From assembly GCF_003347515.1 (NCBI RefSeq), contig NZ_QEII01000303.1, forward strand, positions 62,001 through 126,000: a stretch of 64,000 nt of DNA. The letters are read 5' to 3'. Source of the stretch: Rhodoferax ferrireducens (GTDB taxonomy: Bacteria > Pseudomonadota > Gammaproteobacteria > Burkholderiales > Burkholderiaceae_C). Positions 1 to 8,688 of this stretch are shown here, in pieces (positions within the stretch are counted from its first letter, which is position 1; every line of letters starts with the position of its first letter). Made by a program: the position numbers and the translations under genes. Below the pieces are notes generated by a model. The model was not told where the DNA came from. It did not search any database and saw only the letters and a program-made list of their open reading frames with translations.

Positions 1-10
1 CCGGCTTGAC

Positions 11-703
11 ATGCGCCCCGCCAACGGCGCGCTGTCGCTGCGCGAGTACGGGCCATCGCCCGGCAGCCATGCACACGACCACTTTCAGGTGCTGTTAGGC
101 CTGCAAGGCGAGCTGGAGCTGGAAGTTCAGGGCAAAGGCCAGCGCATCGCAGTCGGCGAGGGTTGCGTGATTGCGCCGGGCCAGCGCCATGATTTTGAAG
201 CCCGCGCCCATGCCCGCTGCCTGGTGCTGGACACGGCGCACCTCGGGTGGGCCGATTGCACCGGCGCCCCCGCGCACGCCGCTTCGGCGCTGGCGCTGGC
301 GAACTATCTCCAACTGGCCCTGGCGCAAGGCAACACACGGGCGCTTCAATACGGCCCCCTGCTGCTGCTCGATTGCTGGCGCGTCCCCACGCCGGCGCCC
401 GCGCGCAGCCAGCGGCGCATTGACTGGCAGGCCATGGCCGACTGGGCGCAACGGCATTTGCACGAACCCTTGACCGTGGCCGACCTGGCGCAACAAGTGT
501 TTTTGAGCCCCACGCAATTCGCCGTGCGCTGCCGCCGCGAAACCGGCATGAGTGCCATGCAATGGCTGCGCGAGCTGCGCATGACGCGGGCACGCGCGCT
601 ACGGGCCACCGGGCTGAGCCTCGTGCAGACGGGGCAACGCTGCGGCTACCAGTCGGCGTCGGCGTTTGCGGCCGCCTGGCGTTCGCAGGGCGGCAAGGCC
701 TGA
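11..703 (+). CDS. AraC-family transcriptional regulator
   Basis: A 230-residue DNA-binding regulator. The N-terminal half looks like a small cupin sensor (His-rich stretch HAHDHF near residue 20, then a beta-rich run with GEGCVIAPGQRH). The C-terminal ~100 residues carry the double helix-turn-helix typical of AraC/XylS (HEPLTVADLAQQVFLSPTQFA, then the second HTH around GQRCGYQSASAFAAAWR). It lies about 120 bp upstream of a same-strand DMT exporter gene, so control of that exporter is a reasonable guess. The frame is open to the left edge of the window, so the true start may lie upstream. Ligand unknown. Confidence 0.88.
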   Translation: MRPANGALSLREYGPSPGSHAHDHFQVLLGLQGELELEVQGKGQRIAVGEGCVIAPGQRHDFEARAHARCLVLDTAHLGWADCTGAPAHAASALALANYLQLALAQGNTRALQYGPLLLLDCWRVPTPAPARSQRRIDWQAMADWAQRHLHEPLTVADLAQQVFLSPTQFAVRCRRETGMSAMQWLRELRMTRARALRATGLSLVQTGQRCGYQSASAFAAAWRSQGGKA

Positions 704-821
704 CGGCCAGGAAGTCTTGCCGTCACACGTCGCGACGCTCCTGGACTTCGGCCTTCCAAGCGTCGTTTGGCATCTTCACACCGTCGTTTCGCACTGGGTG
801 ACCCGGCTAAGCTCGGTGGAC

Positions 822-1694
822 ATGAAAGCCAATTTGTACGCGCTTGCCGCCATCGCCCTGTGGGCCTCCCTCGCCGCCCTGGGGCTTTCGCTGCGGCAGC
901 TTCCCCCCTTCTTGCTGACCGGCATTGCCCTGATGATTGGCAGCACACTGGCCTGGCCGTCGGTGTGGAAAGACCCTGCGCAGTGGAAAATCTCGCCGGG
1001 CACTTTGGGCCTGGGCGTGTTTACCCTGTTTGGATTTCACTTCCTGCTGTTCATCGCTTTGCGTCTGGCGCCCGCCGTCGAAGTGAACCTGGTCAATTAC
1101 CTGTGGCCTTTGTTCATTGTGGTGCTGGCACCGCTGTACCTGCCCGGCGTCGCACTGCGCCGCGTCCATGGCCTGGCGGCCCTGATGGGCTTTGTGGGTG
1201 CGGCCCTGGCCATATTGGGCGGGCGCGAAACGGCCGTCACCAGCCCCACAGGCTCGCCTTGGGGCGCCGCGGGTCTGGGTTACCTGCTGGCCTTGGGCTC
1301 GGCCCTGATCTGGGCCAACTACTCCCTGCAAACCAAGCGCGCGGAGTTGATGGGCCAAGGTTTTCCCACGGCCGCGATTGGTCTGTTTGGCCTGGTGTCG
1401 GGCCTGCTGTCCCTGATGTGCCACTGGGTGCTGGAGCCCTCGGTGCACTTGGGTTCGCATGAATGGCTGCTGCTGGCTCTGATGGGCCTGGGGCCTTTGG
1501 GTGCGGCATTTTTTCTATGGGACAAAGCCCTGAAGCAGGGGGACATGCGGCATATCGGCATCCTGAGCTATTTGACGCCGCTGGGCTCCACGGTGCTGCT
1601 GATGCTGGTCACCAGCCGCGCCTTGAGCTGGAGCATTGCGCTTGCCGCCTTCATGATCATCGGCGCGGCACTGCTGGGGACGCGGCGAAACTGA
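822..1694 (+). CDS. DMT superfamily (EamA) inner-membrane exporter
   Basis: A 290-residue polytopic membrane protein with about ten hydrophobic helices arranged as two EamA repeats, the usual size for drug/metabolite transporters. The motif LVNYLWPLFIVVLAPL after helix 3 resembles the YddG-type aromatic amino acid exporter subgroup, but the substrate is not deducible. The start at MKANLYALAAIALW is preferred; the longer open frame would run back into the AraC gene with non-membrane sequence. It probably forms a regulator-transporter pair with the upstream AraC gene. Confidence 0.85.
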   Translation: MKANLYALAAIALWASLAALGLSLRQLPPFLLTGIALMIGSTLAWPSVWKDPAQWKISPGTLGLGVFTLFGFHFLLFIALRLAPAVEVNLVNYLWPLFIVVLAPLYLPGVALRRVHGLAALMGFVGAALAILGGRETAVTSPTGSPWGAAGLGYLLALGSALIWANYSLQTKRAELMGQGFPTAAIGLFGLVSGLLSLMCHWVLEPSVHLGSHEWLLLALMGLGPLGAAFFLWDKALKQGDMRHIGILSYLTPLGSTVLLMLVTSRALSWSIALAAFMIIGAALLGTRRN

Positions 1695-1751
1695 GTGGGC
1701 GGACCCTGCGCCGGCACGCACGTCGTGCCATTTTCATCAGACAATGCGGCC

Positions 1752-2954
1752 ATGATCCAACTCAACGACATCCAAGCCGCCGCCGCACGCCTACAAGGCC
1801 AGCTGCTGCGCACGCCCTGCGTGGCGTCCCGAACCCTGTCCGACATCATCGGGGCCCAGATCTTCCTCAAATTTGAAAACCTGCAGTTCACCGCTTCCTT
1901 CAAGGAACGCGGCGCCTGCAACAAGCTGGCGCAGCTGACCGAGGAGGAGCGGCATCGCGGCGTGATCGCCATGAGCGCCGGCAACCACGCGCAAGGGGTG
2001 GCCTACCACGCCCAGCGCCTGGGATTGCGCGCCGTGATCGTGATGCCGCGCTTCACCCCGGGCGTCAAGGTGGAACGCACCCGCGGCTTCGGCGCCGAGA
2101 TCGTGCTACATGGCGACACACTGGACGAGGCCAGAGCCCATGCCTTGACGCTGGCCGCGCAGCAGAAGCTCGTTTTTGTGCACCCTTACGATGATGCTGA
2201 CATTGTGGCGGGCCAGGGCACGGTCGCGCTGGAAATGCTGCAGGACGTGCCCGATCTGGACACACTGGTGGTGGCGGTAGGCGGCGGCGGCCTGATTGCG
2301 GGCATGGCCACGGCCGCCAAAGCAATCAAGCCGGATATCGAAATCATTGGCGTGCAAACCGCGCGTTTTCCGGCCATGGTGAACGCCATCAAGGGCACGC
2401 ACCACCCCCAGGGCAGCAGCAGCATCGCCGAGGGCATTGCGGTGGGCACACCCGGCAAAATCACCCAGGCCATCATCGCGCGCCTGGTCGACGATCTGGT
2501 GCTGGTGGACGAAGGTGATATCGAGCAGGCCATCGTCATGCTGCTTGAAGTCGAGAAGACCCTGGTCGAGGGCGCCGGTGCGGCCGGTCTGGCCGCCTTG
2601 CTCAAGTACCCGGAGCGTTTCAAGGGCAGGAGAATCGGACTGGTGCTGACCGGCGGCAATATCGACCCGCTGCTGCTGGCTGCCATCATCGAACGCGGCA
2701 TGGTGCGGGCGGGGCGGCTGGCGCGTATTCGCGTCAGTGCCCGCGACATCCCAGGCTCGCTGGCGAAAATCACCACCACCGTGGCCGAGGCCGGCGCCAA
2801 CATCAACGAGGTGCATCACCAGCGCGCCTTCACCACACTGGCGGCCCAGAACGTCGAGATTGAACTGGTGATCCAGACACGCGGACCCGAGCACATCGAG
2901 GAGGTGTTGGCCCAGTTGCTGCGGGCCGGACTTGAGGCGCAGGTGGTTCACTAA
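1752..2954 (+). CDS. ilvA: Threonine ammonia-lyase (threonine dehydratase), ACT-domain type
   Basis: A 400-residue fold-type II PLP enzyme converting L-threonine to 2-oxobutanoate and ammonia, the first step towards isoleucine. The PLP-binding lysine sits in SFKERGA (Lys51); the glycine-rich phosphate cradle GGGGLIAGMA follows near residue 180. A C-terminal ACT domain (from about residue 325, IRVSARDIPGSLAKI) makes this the ~400-residue medium form; the classic IlvA has two ACT-like modules and ~510 residues. The start MIQLNDIQAAAARL is chosen over an upstream extension overlapping the transporter end. Whether it is biosynthetic or degradative cannot be told from sequence alone. Confidence 0.9.
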   Translation: MIQLNDIQAAAARLQGQLLRTPCVASRTLSDIIGAQIFLKFENLQFTASFKERGACNKLAQLTEEERHRGVIAMSAGNHAQGVAYHAQRLGLRAVIVMPRFTPGVKVERTRGFGAEIVLHGDTLDEARAHALTLAAQQKLVFVHPYDDADIVAGQGTVALEMLQDVPDLDTLVVAVGGGGLIAGMATAAKAIKPDIEIIGVQTARFPAMVNAIKGTHHPQGSSSIAEGIAVGTPGKITQAIIARLVDDLVLVDEGDIEQAIVMLLEVEKTLVEGAGAAGLAALLKYPERFKGRRIGLVLTGGNIDPLLLAAIIERGMVRAGRLARIRVSARDIPGSLAKITTTVAEAGANINEVHHQRAFTTLAAQNVEIELVIQTRGPEHIEEVLAQLLRAGLEAQVVH

Positions 2955-2969
2955 GAGAGAGAGACCGCC

Positions 2970-3518
2970 ATGACCGAGACCGCCCATGCCGTAAACGGCG
3001 CCTCCTTGCCGCTGGACGACCAGCGTCAACTTAACCTGCTGCGCGCGCACCGCCGTGCCCATCGTCAGAAAGTGTTGGCGCGTCCGCCTGCCGCGCCCGA
3101 ACTTGTCTTGCCCGCAGCACCCACTCGGGGGCAACGTCTAGCGGATGCGGTGGCGGCCACCATCGGATCGTGGCGTTTCATCATCTTCCAGAGTACAGCC
3201 ATCGTGCTGTGGATTACCGGCAATGTTCTGACCGGACGCGGCGCCTGGGACCCGTATCCCTTTATTTTGTTGAACCTGTTGCTGTCATTTCAGGCGGCCT
3301 ACACCGCGCCAGCCATCATGATGAGCCAGAACCGCCAGTCCGAGCTGGACCGCAGACATGCCGAAACGGATTACGAAATCAACGTCAAGGCCGAGCTGGA
3401 AATCGAATTGCTGCACGAAAAAATCGACTTCTTGAAGGAGCGGGAATTGGCCGCACTGACAGAAGCCGTGCGTGATCTGTCAGCCCAGCTGGCCGTGCTG
3501 TCAAGACGAATCACCTGA
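2970..3518 (+). CDS. DUF1003 family membrane protein
   Basis: A 182-residue protein matching the DUF1003 pattern: a basic N-terminal segment, two transmembrane helices (about residues 65-110, IGSWRFIIFQSTAIVLWI and PFILLNLLLSFQAAYTAP), the conserved MMSQNRQ, then a charged, probably coiled-coil C-terminus. The biochemical role of this family is not established. The gene sits 15 bp after the threonine ammonia-lyase stop with GAGAGAGA as ribosome site, so the two are probably co-transcribed. Confidence 0.85.
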   Translation: MTETAHAVNGASLPLDDQRQLNLLRAHRRAHRQKVLARPPAAPELVLPAAPTRGQRLADAVAATIGSWRFIIFQSTAIVLWITGNVLTGRGAWDPYPFILLNLLLSFQAAYTAPAIMMSQNRQSELDRRHAETDYEINVKAELEIELLHEKIDFLKERELAALTEAVRDLSAQLAVLSRRIT

Positions 3519-3585
3519 GCGTTGAGGAAATAACACCCACATGGGTAAAATTCAATTTTCGACTCTGAACATTCAAGGAATCACC

Positions 3586-3726
3586 ATGTCCACCCCCACG
3601 CCCCACAGCGAAGCCCACGAACCTGACGCCGTTGAACGCGTTGTCTCCGCCATGCCGCTCGTTTTGCCCCTGGCCGGCGCGGTGCTGATGTTCCTGCTGG
3701 CCTTCATTGCCGTTTACATGGCCTGA
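3586..3726 (+). CDS. Small single-helix membrane protein
   Basis: A 46-residue protein whose C-terminal half is one hydrophobic helix (MPLVLPLAGAVLMFLLAFIAVYMA) after an acidic, histidine-containing N-terminus. An AAGGA ribosome site at 3575-3579 lies 6 bp before the ATG, which supports this start over an ATG 45 bp upstream. It follows the DUF1003 gene on the same strand and may belong to the same transcript. No family or function recognised. Confidence 0.6.
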   Translation: MSTPTPHSEAHEPDAVERVVSAMPLVLPLAGAVLMFLLAFIAVYMA

Positions 3727-3756
3727 TCGGCCTCCAGCTTTCTAATTTGTTGATGA

Positions 3757-3781
3757 GTTTGCTACCCACTGCATAGCAAAC
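3757..3781. other. Inverted repeat (8-bp arms, 9-nt loop)
   Basis: Perfect arms GTTTGCTA and TAGCAAAC flank a 9-nt spacer just after the small membrane-protein gene. No T-run follows on either strand, so a classical terminator is unlikely; it may be a protein-binding dyad or RNA hairpin. It lies in the 468-bp stretch 3727-4194 between the small gene and pckG, where I find no convincing coding sequence but three dyads. Confidence 0.35.
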
Positions 3782-3948
3782 ATCCGGCTGCACCCTGCGG
3801 TAGCCGTATCGCCAGACCTGGTTTCGACCACGCTGGCAAATCCCCCCATCGCCCCCAATCCCCGTATGCCCGGCCTCGTTCCGGCGCGGTATGGGCGCCT
3901 GTGTCCGGTCGCTTCACGCCTGTCAAGGCGATATTCACCGCATAAAGT

Positions 3949-3963
3949 CATGCAAGTTTTGCA
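3949..3963. promoter_or_regulatory. Candidate operator upstream of pckG
   Basis: The 15-bp perfect palindrome ATGCAA-GTT-TTGCAT lies about 230 bp before the pckG start in AT-richer DNA. Its core also fits the T-N11-A geometry of LysR-type boxes (TGCAA...TTGCA). Which regulator binds, if any, is unknown. Confidence 0.35.
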
Positions 3964-4114
3964 TATCTTTTCTGTGTAATCGCAAGGTAACCGCCAATCA
4001 AGTTCATAAAATCGTCACTCCAGCGTTCTCTCCACCGACGGAATCGTCCGGCAGTGGGGATGGCGAATTTTGGCAAGTGATGAAGCAAGAGCCCGTCTGC
4101 AAAAAATCACTTTC

Positions 4115-4164
4115 TCAAAATGAATGACGGGGGCCCTATGCCGGCTGTGCCCCGTTCATTTTGA
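4115..4164. promoter_or_regulatory. Inverted repeat in the pckG leader
   Basis: Left arm TCAAAATGAA-TGA-CGGGG (4115-4132) pairs with right arm CCCCGTTCATTTTGA (4150-4164): 15 matching base pairs interrupted by a 3-nt TGA bulge in the left arm. The dyad ends 30 bp before the pckG ATG, so it could be an operator over the promoter or, if transcribed, a hairpin controlling read-through or translation. There is no uridine tract, so it is not a simple terminator. Confidence 0.45.
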
Positions 4165-4194
4165 AAAGATGATTTTTTATTCTGGAGCACATTC

Positions 4195-6078
4195 ATGAAC
4201 TCACCTGTAATGCAAGGCCTGAACCTCAACGCCCCAAGCTACGTCAAAAACGCGAACCTGATCGCCTGGGTCGCCGACATGGCCGCGCTCACCAAACCAG
4301 CCAACATCTATTGGTGCGATGGCTCTGACGAAGAGTACGCCCGCCTGTGCCAGCAACTGGTGGATTCCGGCACCTTCAAGAAACTCAACGAAGCCAAACG
4401 CCCCAACAGCTTTCTGGCTTGCTCCGATCCGAGTGATGTGGCCCGCGTGGAAGACCGCACCTACATCTGCTCGGAGAGATCAGAAAACGCCGGCCCGACC
4501 AACAACTGGATGGCGCCGGCCGACATGCGCGTCCTGCTGCAACAAGGCACTGGCGAGACCAAGGCCCTGTTTGATGGTTGCATGAAGGGCCGCACCATGT
4601 ACGTGGTGCCGTTCTCGATGGGTCCACTGGGCTCGCACATTGCCCACATCGGCATCGAGCTGACCGACAGCGCTTACGTCGCCGTCAACCAGAAGATCAT
4701 GACGCGCATGGGCAAAGCCGTGTACGACGTGCTGGGCGTGAACGGTGCTTTTGTGCCTTGCATGCACACCGTGGCGGCGCCGCTGGAAGCCGGCCAGACC
4801 GACGTGAAATGGCCTTGCAACAAGACCAAATACATTGTCCATTACCCTGAAACCCGCGAAATCTGGTCTTACGGCTCAGGCTACGGCGGCAACGCACTGC
4901 TGGGCAAAAAGTGTTTTGCGCTGCGCATCGCCTCCAACATGGGCCGCGACCAGGGCTGGTTGGCTGAACACATGCTGATCCTGGGCGTGACCTCACCCAA
5001 GGGCAAGAAATACCACGTCGCGGCGGCCTTCCCCAGCGCCTGCGGCAAGACCAACTTCTCCATGCTGGTGCCGCCGGCCGGTTTTGACGGCTGGAGCGTC
5101 ACCACGATTGGCGACGACATCGCCTGGATCAAGCCCCATGCGGACGGCAAGATGTACGCCATCAACCCCGAAGCCGGCTACTTTGGCGTGGCACCGGGCA
5201 CCAACTTCCATACCAACCCCAATTGCATGGCCAGTCTGGACAGGAACGTGATTTTCACCAACGTGGCCCTCACCGATGACGGCGACGTGTGGTGGGAAGG
5301 CATGGAAAAAGACGGTGGCGGCGTGCCGGCGCACCTGATCGACTGGCAAGGCAAGGACTGGACGCCCGAGATTGCCAAGGCAACCGGCGCCAAGGCCGCG
5401 CACCCGAACTCACGCTTCACCGTGGCTGCCGGCAACAACCCGGCGCTTGACCCGGAATGGGACAACCCCGATGGCGTGGCGATTGATGCCTTTATCTTTG
5501 GTGGCCGCCGCTCCACCACCGTGCCACTGGTCACAGAAGCCCGAACCTGGATGGAAGGTGTTTACATGGCCGCCACCATGGGTTCCGAGACCACCGCCGC
5601 CGCCGTTGGCCAGATGGGCGTGGTGCGCCGCGACCCGTTCGCCATGCTGCCGTTCTGCGGCTATAACATGAGCGACTACTTCCAGCATTGGCTGGACATG
5701 GAGCACAAGCTCGAAGCCTCCGGTGGCACGCTGCCCAGCATCTACTGTGTGAACTGGTTCCGCAAGGGCGACGACGGCAAGTTCGTCTGGCCCGGTTACG
5801 GCGAAAACATGCGCGTGCTCAAGTGGATGATCGACCGCCTCGAAGGCCAAGCACAAGGCGCGGACAACCTGTTTGGCGTCAGCCCGACGTATGACGAAAT
5901 CACCTGGACCGGTCTGGACTTCACCCCTGAGCAGTTCAACACCGTGACCAGCATTGACAAAGCCGCCTGGACCGAAGAACTCAAGCTGCACGCCGAGCTC
6001 TTCCAGCAACTGGCCTACCATCTTCCGAAGGAACTCGAAGAGACAAAGGCGCAAATCGAAAAGCGCCTCGCGGCCTGA
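4195..6078 (+). CDS. pckG: Phosphoenolpyruvate carboxykinase (GTP)
   Basis: A 627-residue cytosolic enzyme interconverting oxaloacetate + GTP and PEP + CO2 + GDP, the entry to gluconeogenesis. The GTP-type family is recognised by length and by the P-loop FPSACGKTNFSML, with the catalytic Cys283 of SACGKT as in animal enzymes; metal/substrate-site motifs YGGNALLGKKC and TIGDDIAW are intact. It is a single gene behind a long dyad-containing leader and ends at a strong terminator. The ATP-type PckA of enteric bacteria is a different family. Confidence 0.97.
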   Translation: MNSPVMQGLNLNAPSYVKNANLIAWVADMAALTKPANIYWCDGSDEEYARLCQQLVDSGTFKKLNEAKRPNSFLACSDPSDVARVEDRTYICSERSENAGPTNNWMAPADMRVLLQQGTGETKALFDGCMKGRTMYVVPFSMGPLGSHIAHIGIELTDSAYVAVNQKIMTRMGKAVYDVLGVNGAFVPCMHTVAAPLEAGQTDVKWPCNKTKYIVHYPETREIWSYGSGYGGNALLGKKCFALRIASNMGRDQGWLAEHMLILGVTSPKGKKYHVAAAFPSACGKTNFSMLVPPAGFDGWSVTTIGDDIAWIKPHADGKMYAINPEAGYFGVAPGTNFHTNPNCMASLDRNVIFTNVALTDDGDVWWEGMEKDGGGVPAHLIDWQGKDWTPEIAKATGAKAAHPNSRFTVAAGNNPALDPEWDNPDGVAIDAFIFGGRRSTTVPLVTEARTWMEGVYMAATMGSETTAAAVGQMGVVRRDPFAMLPFCGYNMSDYFQHWLDMEHKLEASGGTLPSIYCVNWFRKGDDGKFVWPGYGENMRVLKWMIDRLEGQAQGADNLFGVSPTYDEITWTGLDFTPEQFNTVTSIDKAAWTEELKLHAELFQQLAYHLPKELEETKAQIEKRLAA

Positions 6079-6134
6079 CACGACCCGCAGGAGAAACTGT
6101 CAGAGTGCACGATCTGCACTTTGACGGAGAAACC

Positions 6135-6188
6135 CCCGGGTGAACCACCCGGGCAACAAAAAAGCCACTGAATCCAGTGGCTTTTTTT
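6135..6188 (+). terminator. Tandem hairpin terminator after pckG
   Basis: Two adjacent hairpins: CCCGGGTG / CACCCGGG with a 3-nt loop (6135-6153), then GCCACTG / CAGTGGC (6164-6170 with 6175-6181) flanked by A6 on the left and T7 on the right. The A/T tails make the second hairpin an intrinsic terminator in both directions, so it can also serve the leftward gene ending at 6233. Confidence 0.9.
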
Positions 6189-6232
6189 ATAGGCCGCGCA
6201 AACTGCGGCAGTGCTGGCGCGCTGGCGTCTTG

Positions 6233-6652
6233 TCAGGGCTGGTTACGGGTCATGGCGGCGGTCAGATCAGCCATCACGCGCGGGTCGGTCTGGGCGATGG
6301 CCCAGAGACGTTCGTCAGCCCGGGTTTTCGCGACACGCTGCGACCAGGCATCCAGAGAACCCACAACCGTCGCCGCCAATCTGCGCGCAGATCCGGCAAA
6401 CACGGCCACGGCCGTAAAACCGACCAACCACAGGGCGACCCAGGCCGCCAACAAATGGCCATCAGCCCACGTATCAATCAACTGGTCAGCCACCACCACC
6501 AGGGCGGAGACCATGGCGGCCAGCAACATGGTGCTCAAGCCTTTGGTGCTGTTAAAGCCTCGGCGCATTTCTCCCAGTGCAGCGGCCGCAGACTCAATGC
6601 GGACAACGCCTGGATGCTCCGTGGGGAAGCTGGGTTGTATAAAGCTGGTCAT
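6233..6652 (-). CDS. Hypothetical two-helix membrane protein
   Basis: A 139-residue protein with two hydrophobic helices in the middle (TMLLAAMVSALVVVADQLI and LLAAWVALWLVGFTAVAVF) and a basic, soluble C-terminus. The reverse-strand ribosome site AAGGAAGGA stands 6 bp before the ATG, which supports it as real. It is divergent from the LysR gene at 6779, the usual arrangement for a LysR target, and its transcript would end at the bidirectional terminator near 6170. No known family recognised. Confidence 0.7.
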   Translation of the reverse strand: MTSFIQPSFPTEHPGVVRIESAAAALGEMRRGFNSTKGLSTMLLAAMVSALVVVADQLIDTWADGHLLAAWVALWLVGFTAVAVFAGSARRLAATVVGSLDAWSQRVAKTRADERLWAIAQTDPRVMADLTAAMTRNQP

Positions 6653-6703
6653 GGTGAAATCCTTCCTTCAATACCCCACCTGAATGGCAGGGATGGTTCG
6701 TAT

Positions 6704-6732
6704 ATTAGGGTTAATACTGATATTTTCCTAAT
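6704..6732. promoter_or_regulatory. Candidate LysR operator in divergent intergenic region
   Basis: The AT-rich 126-bp gap between the divergent membrane-protein and LysR genes holds the inverted repeat ATTAGG (6704-6709) / CCTAAT (6727-6732) with an AATA/TATT dyad inside it. It is placed where an autoregulating LysR protein would bind; there is no further support. Confidence 0.3.
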
Positions 6733-6778
6733 TTATATTTGTGATGCTATATATTCACATCAGTGATTAATTACTACC

Positions 6779-7735
6779 ATGAGCCCCAACAATTTCCGCA
6801 CACTTGATCTGAACCTGCTGCGGGTCTTCGACGAAGTAATGACGGAGCGCAGCCTGACCCGGGCGGCGCAAAAACTTTCCATCACCCAGCCGGCCGTCAG
6901 CAATGCACTGCGGCGGCTCAGGGAGGCGCTGGGTGACGAACTGATCAAACGCAGTGGTCGGGAGATGGCCCCCACACCCCGCGCCCTGGCGTTGTGGCCG
7001 GCCGTGCGCGACGCGCTACGCCAGCTGCAGGAAGTCATTACCCCCAGCAGTTTTATCCCGGCTGAAGCCAACACCACCTTTGTGCTGGCCATGGCAGACG
7101 CGACTGCCGCCAAACTGATGCCGGGCGTGGTCGAGGTCATGGACCGCGATGCGCCAGGCATCTCGATCCGCGTGGTGCCACTGACCACCCGCGACCCACG
7201 TCATCTGCTGGACGCGGAGGCCGTGGACTTGGCGATTGGCTACTTTCCCGCCGCTTTCGCCGATCTGACAGCGCGGGCGCAGGCCGGTGAAGCGGTCGCC
7301 TTCGCGCACCAGCGGCTATACAGCGGCGAATACGTCTGCGTCATGCGTCGTGAGCACCCGCTGGCCAGCGAGCCCCTCACGCTGGACCGCTATTGCGCGG
7401 CCCGCCACATGCTGGTGAGTTTTTCCGGCCGCCCGTTTGGGTTCGTTGACGAGGCACTGGCGCTGCTGGGGCGCGAGCGCCGCATCGTCCTCACGGTCAA
7501 TCAATTCTTTACGGCCGGCAAGGTGGTGGCCCACTCCAATCTGCTGACCGTTCTGCCGCGTCATTTTGTGAACGTCACCGGCTTCGCGGATCAACTGGTG
7601 CTGCGGGAGCTGCCCTACCCGGTACCCACGGTACAGGTCGATGCCCTCTGGCACCACCGCGTCCACCGCGTCAGCGCCCATGAATGGCTGCGCGAGACGA
7701 TCTCAGCGGTGGCGAAAACGGCATTCACCCATTGA
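6779..7735 (+). CDS. LysR-family transcriptional regulator
   Basis: A 318-residue LysR-type regulator. The winged HTH is at residues 7-65 (LNLLRVFDEVMTERSLTRAA, ITQPAVSNALRRLRE), followed by a two-lobe periplasmic-binding-like effector domain (DLAIGYFPA around residue 155). The N-terminal pattern LDLNLLRVFDEVM is that of the NodD/LeuO/SyrM-like subgroup. It probably controls the divergent membrane-protein gene and itself. Effector unknown. Confidence 0.88.
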   Translation: MSPNNFRTLDLNLLRVFDEVMTERSLTRAAQKLSITQPAVSNALRRLREALGDELIKRSGREMAPTPRALALWPAVRDALRQLQEVITPSSFIPAEANTTFVLAMADATAAKLMPGVVEVMDRDAPGISIRVVPLTTRDPRHLLDAEAVDLAIGYFPAAFADLTARAQAGEAVAFAHQRLYSGEYVCVMRREHPLASEPLTLDRYCAARHMLVSFSGRPFGFVDEALALLGRERRIVLTVNQFFTAGKVVAHSNLLTVLPRHFVNVTGFADQLVLRELPYPVPTVQVDALWHHRVHRVSAHEWLRETISAVAKTAFTH

Positions 7736-7770
7736 GCCCGGCCGCCCCCGCCAGCACGCACAATCACCGA

Positions 7771-8637
7771 ATGAAGATTCAACTCCTGTCAGACCTGCAC
7801 CTTGAAGTGCACCCGCACTGGGTGGCCACGCCGGCACCGGATGCAGACCTGCTGGTGCTGGCCGGGGACATCGGCTCCTACCAGGCTGGTTCGCTATTGC
7901 TTGATCAGGATTTTGGCCTGTCCCGCTTTTCCCCCCGGAACGGCTGGCCCACGCCCGTATTGTTCGTGCCTGGTAACCATGAATACGACACCATGGACTT
8001 TGATGTGGCGCACGCGCGCTTGAGGGAAACCTGCGAACGGCTTGGCATCACCTGGCTGGAGCGGGAAGTCATCACCTGGCCGATGGCGCACGACAAAGTC
8101 CAGCACAAACCCACACCACCAGCCATACGTTTTATAGGCACCACCCTGTGGAGCGACTTTGATGCGCTCGGTCCGCCTGCTTCGGCCGATGAAACGGCCA
8201 CCGCCGGGCTGCTGATGCAACAGCTGAAAGCCCGCGACAAGGCGTTTCGCGCCGCCAACTACTACCTGAAGAAGACCGGCACGACCCGACACGGCGCGCC
8301 CATGCTGGCCGAGGCCGTGCGTGAGCAGGCCCTGGTGTGCCAGGACTGGTTGACCCGGGCATTGGCGCAACCGTTTGACGGCACGACGGTGGTGGTGACC
8401 CATTTCGCGCCCAGCCTCATGAGCGCTGACCCGCGCTACGGTCTCGCCCCGGGCAGCGCCGGCTTCTGCAATGCGCTGGACCACTTGCTGCCGCGCGCGC
8501 AGCTGTGGTTGCACGGGCACCTGCACGCACCCAGCGACTACGTCAAAGAGGGTTGTCGCGTCATGGCCAACCCCTTAGGCTACGCCAGAAAAAGCGAGCA
8601 GTCGGCTTTTCTATCCGCCTATTGCATTGATCTCTGA
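7771..8637 (+). CDS. Calcineurin-like metallophosphoesterase
   Basis: A 288-residue binuclear-metal phosphoesterase. The ordered metal-ligand motifs are all present: SDLHLE at the N-terminus, LAGDIG (~residue 30), GNHEY (~70), a lone His in VTHFAPS (~210) and GHLHAP (~250). It starts 35 bp after the LysR stop at MKIQLLSDLHLE; a longer frame overlaps LysR. Substrate unknown; this superfamily cleaves phosphomono- and diesters including cyclic nucleotides. Confidence 0.88.
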   Translation: MKIQLLSDLHLEVHPHWVATPAPDADLLVLAGDIGSYQAGSLLLDQDFGLSRFSPRNGWPTPVLFVPGNHEYDTMDFDVAHARLRETCERLGITWLEREVITWPMAHDKVQHKPTPPAIRFIGTTLWSDFDALGPPASADETATAGLLMQQLKARDKAFRAANYYLKKTGTTRHGAPMLAEAVREQALVCQDWLTRALAQPFDGTTVVVTHFAPSLMSADPRYGLAPGSAGFCNALDHLLPRAQLWLHGHLHAPSDYVKEGCRVMANPLGYARKSEQSAFLSAYCIDL

Positions 8638-8688
8638 GGCCCGCAACGGCCTTGGGTACACTGAGGTTTTACACGAGGAAAGCAAAAA

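Noticed and set aside
3742..3951. 69-codon reverse frame between the small membrane gene and pckG
   Set aside because: Composition is unlike a protein and there is no ribosome site.
3891..4127. 78-codon open frame upstream of pckG
   Set aside because: No ribosome site or family features; it runs into the inverted repeat and is better explained as leader DNA.
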